Source: Actinobacteria bacterium OK074 (lineage in GTDB: Bacteria; Actinomycetota; Actinomycetes; Streptomycetales; Streptomycetaceae). Taken from it: DNA of 64,000 bases. The stretch lies in NCBI GenBank assembly GCA_001298575.1, contig LJCV01000221.1, positions 1 to 64,000 of the forward strand. Direction: 5' to 3'. Within the stretch, counting starts at the first letter, position 1. Each line of letters opens with the position of its first letter. Below, in pieces: positions 24,600 to 33,009 of the stretch. The notes beneath the pieces were generated by a model. The model saw only the letters and a list, made by a program, of their open reading frames with translations, searched no databases and was not told the origin of the DNA. A program made the position numbers and the translations under genes.

Positions 24600-25670
24600 G
24601 GTCAACCCGTGCCGGTTCATCGCCGAGCGGGCCATCTCCCGCAGGAACTCCGCCGCATGGGACGACGTCCCCGGTGTGAGCCATGCCTCGTCGATCTCGC
24701 ACAGCTCGACCCGCACGCCCCGCTCGTGCAGCACGATCGGCAGCGTGTGGGCCACCGTGGACGGAAACGTCAACACGGTGTGCCCGATGGGGCCTTGTGC
24801 GGCGAGCAGCTCCAGCGGCACGTCGGGCCGCAGCACGCTCACCCCGGTCGCGGCGGTGATCCGCCGCAACTTGTCCTCGCTCTCGCGCCGATGGGCGAGA
24901 TAGCGGTCGACTCCCCGGGTGCGTACGACGGTTCGTACCGCTTCGAGGTAGCGGTCCTCCCCCACGATCCCGGTCTCCACCAGGGAGGTGCCCAGGAGAT
25001 CGGCCCCGGTGCGGGTGAGCGGCTTCGGGAAGTGGAACCGGGTCCAGACGTACCCGTTGGGCACGATCGTGATGCCGGGCGGCGGTTCGACCTCCATGCA
25101 GGTGAACAGGGAGCGCCGCAGCGAGGGTTCGAGGAGCCAGTGCATGGCCCGGCCGCCGCCGCCCTGGCCGCCGCCCTGCTGGTGCCAGCGGGTCAGCCGG
25201 CGCCCCTCGGCCATGATGCGCACGAACTCGGTGGTGGCGGTGCCGTCGTCGACGATCACCAACTCCCGTGCCCTGGCGGCCGGAAGGAGCGTCTGCACCA
25301 TGCCGGAGAACAGGTCGCCCACGACCAGCCGGTCGGCGCGCGCGACGAGTCTTCGGACGGCGGCGAACTGGCGGAAGCGGCCCACCGTCCCGGCCCTGAC
25401 CTCGAAGGTCCGCACCCGCAGACCGCCGGAGGTCAGCTTGGCCACCCGGGCCAACTGAGCCCGGGAGTGCGGGTCGAGCGGCAGCAGGACGGCCACGTCG
25501 ACATAGCGCTTGGGCACGAGCCGGTCGGTGCCCTCACGTCCGACACCCTCGCCCCGGTACTGGCCCGGCACACGCGTACGCGTGCCCTCCTCGCGCTGAC
25601 GCGCGTAGTACGCCCATTCCGCCACGTTGAGCAGTTGGGCCGGGCTCTCCACCAGGGCAAGGGTTCTCAT
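24585..25670 (-). CDS. Polysialyltransferase-like glycosyltransferase
   Basis: A 361-residue cytoplasmic protein resembling bacterial alpha-2,8-polysialyltransferase/GT52-type enzymes. Features are the N-terminal MRTLALVESPAQLLNVAEWA (a 'P-x-Q-L-L-N' strand-turn typical of the group), VGDLFSGMVQTLL, the ELVIVDDGTATTEF segment, and the late HTVLTFPSTVAHTLPIV, where an H-P/S-T-V motif would contact a CMP-sugar. These enzymes transfer nonulosonic acids from CMP-activated donors. It is the last gene of the polymer locus, 6 bp after the NeuB-like gene. Its exact donor and acceptor are unknown. The end of the gene carries an 18-bp tandem duplication. Confidence 0.65.
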   Translation of the reverse strand: MRTLALVESPAQLLNVAEWAYYARQREEGTRTRVPGQYRGEGVGREGTDRLVPKRYVDVAVLLPLDPHSRAQLARVAKLTSGGLRVRTFEVRAGTVGRFRQFAAVRRLVARADRLVVGDLFSGMVQTLLPAARARELVIVDDGTATTEFVRIMAEGRRLTRWHQQGGGQGGGGRAMHWLLEPSLRRSLFTCMEVEPPPGITIVPNGYVWTRFHFPKPLTRTGADLLGTSLVETGIVGEDRYLEAVRTVVRTRGVDRYLAHRRESEDKLRRITAATGVSVLRPDVPLELLAAQGPIGHTVLTFPSTVAHTLPIVLHERGVRVELCEIDEAWLTPGTSSHAAEFLREMARSAMNRHGLTAVHI

Positions 25671-25676
25671 CGGGCG

Positions 25677-26594
25677 TTACGCGACCGGAGCCTCGGCGGA
25701 CTCGGCGACCACGCCGGAGACGCGGCGCAGCTTCTTCATCGGGCCCAGCTCCGACTCGTAGACCTTCTTGACGCCGTCACCGAGGGCCTCCTCGATGGTG
25801 CGGATGTCACGGACCAGGCGGGTGAGGCCCTGCGGCTCCACGGACGCGGCCTGGTCGGAGCCCCACATGGCGCGGTCGAGGGTGATGTGGCGCTCGACCA
25901 TGACGGCGCCGATGGCGACCGCGGCGACGGTGGTCTGGAGGCCGATCTCGTGGCCGGAGTAGCCGATCGGGACGTTCGGGTACTCCTTCTCCAGGGTGTT
26001 GATGACCCGGAGGTTGAGCTCCTCGGCCTTGGCCGGGTAGGTCGAGGTGGCGTGCAGGAGCACGATGTTCTCGGAGCCGAGGACCTCGACCGCGTGGCGG
26101 ATCTGGGCCGGGGTCGACATGCCGGAGGACAGGATGATCGTCTTGCCGGTGGCGCGCAGGGCACGCAGCAGCTCGTCGTCCGTGAGGGAGGCGGAGGCCA
26201 CCTTGTGGGTCGGGACGTCGAACTTCTCCAGGAACGCGACGGCCTCGGTGTCCCACGGGGAGGCGAACCAGTCGATGCCCTTGGACTTGCAGTACTCGTC
26301 TATGGAGCGGTACTCGGCCTCGCCGAACTCGACGCGGTGGCGGTAGTCGATGTAGGTCATGCGACCCCAGGGGGTGTCGCGCTCGATGTCCCACTGGTCG
26401 CGCGGGGTGCAGATCTCCGGCGTGCGCTTCTGGAACTTGACCGCGTCGCAGCCGGCTTCGGCGGCGGCGTCGATGAGCGCGAGGGCGTTCTCCAGCTCAC
26501 CGTTGTGGTTGATGCCGATCTCGCCGATGACGTACGCGGGCGAGCCCGGGCCGACCACACGGGAACCGATCTGACGGGTACGGGTGTAACTCAT
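25677..26594 (-). CDS. neuB: N-acetylneuraminate synthase family protein lacking the SAF domain
   Basis: A 305-residue TIM-barrel synthase that would condense phosphoenolpyruvate with a hexosamine or mannose to a nine-carbon 2-keto acid. Barrel motifs are clear: IGEIGINHNGELENAL, CDAVKFQKR, WFASPWDTEAV, HATSTYPAK, IGYSGHEIG and ERHITLDRAMWGSDQAASVE. Typical NeuB proteins have 340-350 residues and a C-terminal antifreeze-like (SAF) domain that covers the active site of the dimer partner; here the chain stops about 25 residues after the barrel. Gap of 4 bp to the NeuA-HAD gene. Whether the product is Neu5Ac, Kdn, legionaminic acid or another sugar cannot be told: no epimerase gene is present. 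Confidence 0.85.
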   Translation of the reverse strand: MSYTRTRQIGSRVVGPGSPAYVIGEIGINHNGELENALALIDAAAEAGCDAVKFQKRTPEICTPRDQWDIERDTPWGRMTYIDYRHRVEFGEAEYRSIDEYCKSKGIDWFASPWDTEAVAFLEKFDVPTHKVASASLTDDELLRALRATGKTIILSSGMSTPAQIRHAVEVLGSENIVLLHATSTYPAKAEELNLRVINTLEKEYPNVPIGYSGHEIGLQTTVAAVAIGAVMVERHITLDRAMWGSDQAASVEPQGLTRLVRDIRTIEEALGDGVKKVYESELGPMKKLRRVSGVVAESAEAPVA

Positions 26595-26598
26595 GGTT

Positions 26599-27807
26599 CT
26601 ACAGGGCCTTTCCCAGAAGGTGTGCTGCTATTTCGCGGACAACGCCGTGGCCCCCGCGTGACGTGGTCACGACGCGTGCTCGTTCACGGACGATGTCGTG
26701 GGCGTCGGCCACGGCCACGGGCCAGCCGACAAGTTCGAAGCAGGGCAGGTCGTTGACGTCGTTGCCCGCGTAGAGGATCCGGTCGGGGTCGATCCCTTCC
26801 GTCTCGTACCACTTGCGGAGTTCGGCGTCCTTGGTCAACGTGCCCTGGATGACCGGGACCTGGAGCTTGCGGGCGCGGGCGGCGACCACCGGGTTGGTCT
26901 CGCTGGAGAGGATCAGCACCGGGATCCCGGCGGCCCGCAGCCGCGAGACGCCCATGCCGTCACCGCGGTTGACGACGACCGTCTCGTGGCCGTCGGCGTC
27001 GATCCAGACGCGGTCGTCGGTCTGGGTGCCGTCGAAGTCCAGGACGACGGCGTCGACGTCGGCGCGGGTCGGGAAGGGGCCCGCCTCGACGAGCGGGGCC
27101 AGCGCGCGGGCCCGGTCGAGGTCGCTGGGGTCGTCGATCTCCAGGGTGCGGGCCGGGTCGACGGGGACGGCGGCCACGTTGCCGAAGAAGCGGTGGTTCT
27201 TCGCGCGGAAGCCGGCCGCGCGCATCGCGTAGGCGGCGCCGGTCTCCAGGAACTCCTCCGGGCGGTCCTGGCGGCGCAGCCGCTCGGCGCTGTCGTGGTT
27301 GACGCCCTCGGCGCGGGCGACCTCGACGCGGCCCTCCTCGCGGGTGCCGCGCCAGACGAAGCCGTGGAAGGGGGAGGCGGTGAACGCGGAGTCGGCGCCG
27401 CCGTCCAGGACGGCCGAGACCACGCCATCGATGTCCACGGTGGACAGGAAGGGGCTGGTGGCCTGCACGAACAGCAGGACGTCGGCGGCGACGCCGTCCT
27501 GCTCCTCGACGGTGTCCAGGGCGTGCAGCAGCGCGGACTCGCTGGTCGCGGTGTCGGAGGCCAGCTCGGCGGGGCGGATCACGACGTCGGCCCCGTGGCG
27601 GCGCGCCTCGGCCGCGATGGGTTCGGCGTCCGTGCTCACCACGACCCGGGTCACCCGCCCCGACCCCAGACACGCACGGACCGCCCGGCCGATCAGCGAC
27701 ACCCCGGCGACCGGGGCGACGTTCTTGCCGGGGATGCCCTTGGAGCCACCGCGAGCCGGTATGACGGCGATGACGACGGGATCGGCGGCTGGCGCGGAGG
27801 GTGACAT
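26599..27807 (-). CDS. neuA: Acylneuraminate cytidylyltransferase fused to a KdsC-type HAD phosphatase
   Basis: A 402-residue bifunctional protein. The first ~225 residues are the CMP-sugar synthetase: the CTP-binding motif IPARGGSKGIPGKNVAPVAG, then FVQATSPFLS and the family ending EIDDPSDLDRA. Residues ~245-402 are a haloacid-dehalogenase domain of the KdsC/8-phosphatase group with nucleophile motif VVLDFDGTQTDD and acidic motif YAGNDVNDLP. The pairing suggests that the phosphatase removes a 9-phosphate from a sugar acid before activation. ATG at 27807 is preferred (GAGG 6 nt upstream, inside an earlier ATG-containing leader); other starts at 27819 and GTG 27849 lack such a site. The 248 bp upstream carry no gene and may hold a promoter. 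Confidence 0.88.
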   Translation of the reverse strand: MSPSAPAADPVVIAVIPARGGSKGIPGKNVAPVAGVSLIGRAVRACLGSGRVTRVVVSTDAEPIAAEARRHGADVVIRPAELASDTATSESALLHALDTVEEQDGVAADVLLFVQATSPFLSTVDIDGVVSAVLDGGADSAFTASPFHGFVWRGTREEGRVEVARAEGVNHDSAERLRRQDRPEEFLETGAAYAMRAAGFRAKNHRFFGNVAAVPVDPARTLEIDDPSDLDRARALAPLVEAGPFPTRADVDAVVLDFDGTQTDDRVWIDADGHETVVVNRGDGMGVSRLRAAGIPVLILSSETNPVVAARARKLQVPVIQGTLTKDAELRKWYETEGIDPDRILYAGNDVNDLPCFELVGWPVAVADAHDIVRERARVVTTSRGGHGVVREIAAHLLGKAL

Positions 27808-28055
27808 GTCGGGCCTCATGAGGTGTGGGTCGGGTGGGAACGTGAACACCGCGTGGTGCGGGGGTGAACGGCAAAGACTACGTGGGAGGTCTCTGTGATC
27901 CCTATGAGGGTGGTCGGAAAAACCCTCCGGGCGCGCGAAATCGGCCGCGAAACGGACAACCGAGGGGGCCGGGGCGGACGTTGTCGTACACGCCCCGGCC
28001 GTCGGTGGTCAGCCGCGGCGGCGGAACAGCGGGGACTCCCGGCGTCCGGGAACGG

Positions 28056-29345
28056 TCACAGACCGCCCCAGCGCTGGATCTTCGGCGCCACCGTCTGGGC
28101 GCCGAACCGGTAGGCGCGCCGCAGCGCCTTGCGCGAGGCCCGCGCCATCAGGCTGCGCCGCTGGGCATTGGGCTCCGAGTACGGCAGCGGCGTGCCGTCG
28201 GTGTCCAGGCCGCGCCGGGACAGCAGCTTGGGCAGGTAGGCGGCGGCGTTCTGCATCGTGTAGTACGGCTTGATCGGCGGGAGTCCGCCCGGTATGTCCA
28301 CCAGTTCGGCGATACGGCGCCGCAGTTGCTCGTAGGGGTCCTTGGCGAGGATGCCCTGGTCCTCCAGCCACTCGCGGCGGGCGTGCGGCAGGCGGCCCGC
28401 GTCGATGTCGTCCCACGAGGCGACGCAGCCGGAGCCGGTGAAGTAGTGGTTGCCGTGCACCTCGCGGACACCGCAGTCGCTGAGGATCACCGTGGGGATG
28501 CCGCGCTGCATGGACTCCAGGGCGGCGGTGGAGCTGACCGTGACCATGAGGTCGGTGCGGTCGAGGACCTCGGCCATGTTGCCGTAGACGAAGTGCAGGT
28601 TGGGCGGCTGCTCCTGCTCCAGGCGCTCGGCGAGCAGCTCGTAGTGGTCCTTCTCGATGTGCGTGGTCGCCTCGCCGGGCTGCGAGCGCAGCTTGATGAT
28701 GACCTCGCGCTCGGGGTGCAGCCGGGCGTGCTGGAAGGCGCGGCCCAGGATGTAGAGGCGGCCCTCGCGTTCCTTGGGCACCGAGGGCTGGACGGCGAAG
28801 GTCACCGTGACGGGGTGGGTGGCCCCGGCGCGGGTGTCGTCGTACGCCTCGTGGTCGGCGAGGAAGGGCAGCGCGGTCTGTACGACGCTGTCGGTGTCGA
28901 CGCCGAGGCCGCCGTAGATCTCGCGGAACCGGCGGGCGTCGAAGGGGCTGTTGGCGAGGACGATGTCCGCGCCGCCGCGCAGCATGAGTCCGTCCGTGAC
29001 GTTCTCGTAGACGACGCCGACGTAGCCGGTGACCAGGACCGGGCGCTTGCGGGTGTGTTCGAAGCGGCGGGCCAGGCCGTGCAGGATCGCCTGGGTGGTG
29101 CCGCCGACGGAACCGACGATCAGTACGTCCGCGTGGGCGAGTTCGGGGTTCTGGATGAACTCGGCGACCGTGGACTGGGTGACCGTGTCGGGTTCGATGC
29201 CCACTTCGGCCATCTGCCGCTCGGTGGGCGTGGCCCTACCGTTGAGCAGATGGGCGTGCACCCGCGGTTCGGAGTGAAGCCGCTGGGCCAACTCGCCACC
29301 CCACTTCCACCGGGTGTCGGAGTCGGCAAGTACGTGAATCCGCAT
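28056..29345 (-). CDS. DUF6716 family putative glycosyltransferase
   Basis: A 429-residue protein with a GT-B-like layout: an N-terminal strand-rich half starting MRIHVLADSDTRWKWGGEL and a C-terminal half with GNMAEVLDRTDLMVTVSSTAALES, which resembles the nucleotide-sugar-binding region of CDP/CMP-type transferases, followed by GIPTVILSDCGVREVHGNHYF. No signal peptide. The frame is open back to 29438, but the intervening codons are atypical and the region 29390-29490 is AT-rich and promoter-like, so the ATG at 29345 is used. In actinobacteria this family accompanies NeuA/NeuB-like genes, as it does here. The reaction is inferred only as glycosyl transfer. Confidence 0.8.
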   Translation of the reverse strand: MRIHVLADSDTRWKWGGELAQRLHSEPRVHAHLLNGRATPTERQMAEVGIEPDTVTQSTVAEFIQNPELAHADVLIVGSVGGTTQAILHGLARRFEHTRKRPVLVTGYVGVVYENVTDGLMLRGGADIVLANSPFDARRFREIYGGLGVDTDSVVQTALPFLADHEAYDDTRAGATHPVTVTFAVQPSVPKEREGRLYILGRAFQHARLHPEREVIIKLRSQPGEATTHIEKDHYELLAERLEQEQPPNLHFVYGNMAEVLDRTDLMVTVSSTAALESMQRGIPTVILSDCGVREVHGNHYFTGSGCVASWDDIDAGRLPHARREWLEDQGILAKDPYEQLRRRIAELVDIPGGLPPIKPYYTMQNAAAYLPKLLSRRGLDTDGTPLPYSEPNAQRRSLMARASRKALRRAYRFGAQTVAPKIQRWGGL

Positions 29346-29494
29346 CGCCTCTGCTTGTCCCTCTCGCTTCGACTTCGCCCCGCCAACGAATGGCCGGGCG
29401 GCCGCACTTGGAGAGTCTTTTACTTGTTGATTGGTCATTTAACCGGTGTATACAGCTGTACATCCAGGTTTCCCCGGGTTCAGTGACACATCTC

Positions 29495-31267
29495 TCAGTT
29501 TGTTCCGGTCTCCATCGACCGGACCACCCTGCGAGCACCCCGGGCCGTCACGAGCCGGGCCGCGGCGGTGGACTCGGGGTTGATCCGGAGCGCCTCCTGG
29601 GCCGCGAACGTCCGCAACGCCTTCCCATCCTTACCCATCAGAGCCGCGATCTCGGCAATCCTGATCCAGATCATGGCACGATCGTCACGTGCCATCGCCG
29701 CCAGGGAGAGCATGCGCTTGGTCTGCTCGGTGTCGCCTTCCCTGACGAAGATATGGGCCATGCCGATGAGCACGTCGACCGGCTTCCGTTTCTTCAAGAT
29801 CTCCTCACCGATACGTCGCGCGCTCTCGACGTCACCGACCTCCAGCCGCTCCTTGAAGGAGTCCACGCTCAGCTCCTCCTCGGTCGGCTCCGCGGGGAGT
29901 TGGAACCCTTCGATGGGCTTGGCCCGGTTCGCCCGGATCAGCGCGCCCATCTCGGCCTCCGAGGGCGCCCCCGGCAGGGAGAGCTTGAACAGGAGGTCCG
30001 GCTTGAAGTGCATCCGCAGCACCGGCCGGGTGTCCAGCTCCGGCAGGACACGGGTGATGTAGGCGACGGCGCGCTCCCGCAGCTGCGGATAGCGGCCGGA
30101 CTGCATGCAGTAGCCGACGGCCGCGATGTACTCGGTCAACTCCCCGCGCACCCAGTCGGGATGACCCAGCAGGTCGGGCACGTTGAACCCGGCGCCCTCC
30201 AGGTCGGGCAGGGCCACCTCGCAGATGGTGACCGGGATCCGGTTGCTGTTGGGGTAGGGCCGGAGTTTGCGCAGCACCTCCTGGGCACCGACCGCGGCCG
30301 CCGGGATGCCGTAGATCGCGCGGGCCGTGAACAGCGCGGTGGAGAAGCAGCCGATCACGACCACCGGGCGCAGCTGGCCGTAGACCGCCTCGGCGAGCAA
30401 CGGCGTGTCCAGCACGAGGAGTTGGACCCCGAGTTCGGCGGCCCGGGTGACCAGGGAGTCGGTGAAGGACTGCGGGGCGCTGGGGTGCGGTTTGAACAGC
30501 ACCGAGGTGAAGCCGAGGCGGACCGCGGACTCGAACATCCGCAGATGCAGGGCCTCTTCCTCCTCCTCGGTGAGCAGACCGATGCTGGAGAGGTACTGCC
30601 CCAGCAGCATGGCCGCGCCGGACATGCCCGCGGGGAAGCCCGGCGGGATCAGCTCCTGGAGCGCGGGCCGGCACGCCTCGCCGAACTCGGCGAAGACGCG
30701 CTGCACCGCGTGCGGGTCGACCGGTTCGGAGGGCACCCGGTACTCGCTCAGCAGCAGCGGCAGCAGCCCGGGGATGAGGTCGAGGTAGAGGACCCGGTCG
30801 ATCCGGGTGAAGACGTCGCTGGGCAGGTCGTTGCGGGTGGGCCCGTACGTCATCAGGCCGTCGGCGTAGACCGTGATGCGGGCCTCGCGGAAGATCTTGC
30901 AGAAGGCCAGCGCGGGCTTGACCTGGATCGACTCGACGACCAGTTCCAGCGGGCCCCGCGCCAACCCCCAGCGCATGCCGAGGAGTTCGCGCCACATGGG
31001 CACGTCCTCCACCCGCGGGTCCCACATGCTGGGGTGGTACGGGTAGATCTCCTCGTTCCAGGAGATCACCGCGTCCCACCGCGACCGCAGCGTCTCGAAG
31101 CCCCGCATCGCGTCCAGCGGGGTGGTGACTTCGGGGATCTCCGTGTTGGTGCACACCGCGAGGACGCGCCGGGTGCCCTCGGCGGGGCCGAACTGGCCGC
31201 CGTCGATCGCGGCGGCCAGGGTGAGGGCTCCGTACAGCGTCGAGGCGACGAATATCTGGGTCTTCAT
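29495..31267 (-). CDS. Polysialyltransferase-family protein with C-terminal helical extension
   Basis: A 590-residue protein related to bacterial polysialyltransferases (POST). The first ~420 residues hold the transferase: MKTQIFVASTLYGALTLAAA, TVYADGLMTYGPTRNDLP, the donor-site-like SVLFKPHPSAPQSF (K-P-H-P is the hallmark CMP-binding motif) and VVVIGCFSTALFTARAIYG. The last ~130 residues (after EGFQLPAEPTEEE) are helical with TPR-like spacing (DVESARRIGEEIL, DVLIGMAHIFVREGDTEQ) and may bind partners. It follows the GT2 gene by 14 bp. Predicted to elongate a nonulosonic-acid chain; donor and linkage unknown. Confidence 0.75.
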   Translation of the reverse strand: MKTQIFVASTLYGALTLAAAIDGGQFGPAEGTRRVLAVCTNTEIPEVTTPLDAMRGFETLRSRWDAVISWNEEIYPYHPSMWDPRVEDVPMWRELLGMRWGLARGPLELVVESIQVKPALAFCKIFREARITVYADGLMTYGPTRNDLPSDVFTRIDRVLYLDLIPGLLPLLLSEYRVPSEPVDPHAVQRVFAEFGEACRPALQELIPPGFPAGMSGAAMLLGQYLSSIGLLTEEEEEALHLRMFESAVRLGFTSVLFKPHPSAPQSFTDSLVTRAAELGVQLLVLDTPLLAEAVYGQLRPVVVIGCFSTALFTARAIYGIPAAAVGAQEVLRKLRPYPNSNRIPVTICEVALPDLEGAGFNVPDLLGHPDWVRGELTEYIAAVGYCMQSGRYPQLRERAVAYITRVLPELDTRPVLRMHFKPDLLFKLSLPGAPSEAEMGALIRANRAKPIEGFQLPAEPTEEELSVDSFKERLEVGDVESARRIGEEILKKRKPVDVLIGMAHIFVREGDTEQTKRMLSLAAMARDDRAMIWIRIAEIAALMGKDGKALRTFAAQEALRINPESTAAARLVTARGARRVVRSMETGTN

Positions 31268-31281
31268 GCGACGGCTCTTCG

Positions 31282-32451
31282 TCAGGCCGGGATCCGCGCA
31301 CTCCGCGGAACGAACCGGCGGCCCGGCTGGCTCGGAATGCCCGTGACGCCCTGCCGGGCCGGTCTGCGCGCGTAGTTCACGTCATCGGCGGCGGGGTGCT
31401 GGATGGTGGCGTGGTGGTCGGTGGCGGGGGTGCGCACGGCGGCGGGGCTCCGCGGCAGCGACACCGCGGGGGCCTCGGGCCGGGCGGCGGCGTGGGCCGG
31501 GACGCGCTCGCGCACCGAGTCGATGAGGGCGGAGCGGCGCTCGCCCATCTCCAGGAGGGTGCGCTCCAGCAGTTCCTGGGGCAGTTCGTCCAGGGCGCGG
31601 GCGGAGCGGGACTTGAGCAGTTCCCGCACGTCGTCCTCGTACATCTCCGCGCGGTCGAGGTGGATGGCCATCATCGCGCAGTAGGTGCGGATCACCTTGG
31701 GCATGATCGCCTCGCCCCACGGGTGGGCGGCCACCTCGCGGGCGACCCGGTCGAAGCAGGGGATGAAGTCGAGCTGGCGCTCGTCCGGGATGCGGGTCAG
31801 CGAAGTGGTGACGTCACGGCGGTAGAAGATGCCCGCCAGGTCCACGGTCGCGTACGAGTCGGTGTACAGGTGCAGCCGCCAGGTCCACATCCGATCCTCG
31901 GCGGTGCGCAGCGTCTCGTCGAAGAACAGCAGGTCACGGGCGGCGAGGGCCTCGCGGTTGAAGATGCCGGCCCACACCAGCGGGTAGTCGACCATGGTCG
32001 ACACGTTCACCGGCATGATCGAGTCGATCGGGGACAGCGGGACGCCCCGGGTGCCCTGCGGCGCCCGTACGACCTCCCGTTTGCGTCCGACGACCCGGAT
32101 GTGGTCGGTGCGTACGAAGTCGACGCCCAGTTGCTCGATCGCGTCGACGAGCTTGGTCAGATAGCCGGGCGCGAACCAGTCGTCGCCGTCGAGGAAGGCC
32201 ACGTACCGGCCGCGGGCCAGGCGCAGTCCGGCGTTGCGGGTGGCCGAGATGCCGGAGTTGTGCGGGGTGCGGTAGAGCACGCCACCGGGCACCTTGGTGA
32301 TCTCCCGCTGGAGGATCCGGTCGGTGCCGTCGGTGGAGCAGTCGTCGATGACGATGAACTCGAAGTCGTGCCGGGCGTTGGCGGCGAGGGACTTCAGCGT
32401 CGTGACGCAGTAGTCCCGCACGTTGTACATCGGCACGATGACGGAGAGCAT
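31282..32451 (-). CDS. Glycosyltransferase family 2 (GT-A)
   Basis: A 389-residue soluble glycosyltransferase. The first ~230 residues are a classic GT-A fold: SVIVPMYNVRDYCVTTLKSL, EFIVIDDCSTDGTDRIL, NSGISATRNAGLRLARG and the metal-binding FLDGDDWFAPGY; a W-x-W segment (EDRMWTWRLHL) marks the catalytic region. The C-terminal 100 residues are Ala/Pro-rich and poorly structured. ATG at 32451 is preceded directly by an in-frame GTG that could also start. It is the first gene of the polymer locus and may add a linker sugar before nonulosonic-acid units. Divergent from the LCP ligase gene across 558 bp. Confidence 0.88.
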   Translation of the reverse strand: MLSVIVPMYNVRDYCVTTLKSLAANARHDFEFIVIDDCSTDGTDRILQREITKVPGGVLYRTPHNSGISATRNAGLRLARGRYVAFLDGDDWFAPGYLTKLVDAIEQLGVDFVRTDHIRVVGRKREVVRAPQGTRGVPLSPIDSIMPVNVSTMVDYPLVWAGIFNREALAARDLLFFDETLRTAEDRMWTWRLHLYTDSYATVDLAGIFYRRDVTTSLTRIPDERQLDFIPCFDRVAREVAAHPWGEAIMPKVIRTYCAMMAIHLDRAEMYEDDVRELLKSRSARALDELPQELLERTLLEMGERRSALIDSVRERVPAHAAARPEAPAVSLPRSPAAVRTPATDHHATIQHPAADDVNYARRPARQGVTGIPSQPGRRFVPRSARIPA

Positions 32452-33009
32452 CACGGGCGGCTGGACTCCAGACGTCGGTGCCGCCGGACGGGCTCCGGTC
32501 GGCGGGGTTCACAACACGAGCAGCGGGGCCGTACACGACATCACTGTCCTTGCTGAACTCCACCTGCCCCCCGCGGCAGCCCCGCCCATCAGTTGCCTGT
32601 GAACGACGACCGCCTGGCTCGAATATTCACACCAACTTCTTTCCATTGTCCAGGAACGATCTGATTACACGGGTAACTCGACCAGTTTTATCCCTTTTTT
32701 CCCTCAGCGAGATCACAGTTGAGGTGATCATGTGGCCGATTCGTGGGTGCGCGTTCCCGACCGGCCGGGGGTCCGTCTATAGTGCTCGGACACCAGTCCG
32801 AGGCATCGGCATGTGATCGGCATGTGACCGACGCCGCACGGGCTCTGGTCCCCTCCCCCTGCGATGCCCCCGCATTGCACGCACGCACCGGCACACCTCT
32901 GCCGGGTGCGGCGCGGCACGTCCACGCACCGACCCGGCGCCCATCCGGCGCGCCGTCGTCGACCATTCGCGGTCGCCCAGGCCGCCGGGCACGGAGGAAC
33001 CGAACCAGC
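32452..33009. other. 558-bp divergent intergenic region between GT2 and LCP genes
   Basis: The middle part (about 32610-32740) is AT-richer, with a T-run (TTTTATCCCTTTTTTCCC) and GATCACAGTTGAGGTGATCA, an interrupted inverted repeat (TGATCACC/GATCAC type) that could be regulatory. The part after 32820 is GC-rich and open in several frames but lacks a recognisable protein; it probably forms the LCP leader. Confidence 0.45.

Noticed and set aside
29346..29438. 31-codon N-terminal extension of the DUF6716 protein
   Set aside because: Atypical codons, AT-rich promoter-like DNA just upstream and no ribosome-binding site; the family sequence begins at the internal ATG at 29345.
32743..33009. 89-codon extension of the LCP ligase
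   Set aside because: No ribosome-binding site and a low-similarity Arg/Ala-rich sequence; ATG at 33010 has GGAGGAA upstream.
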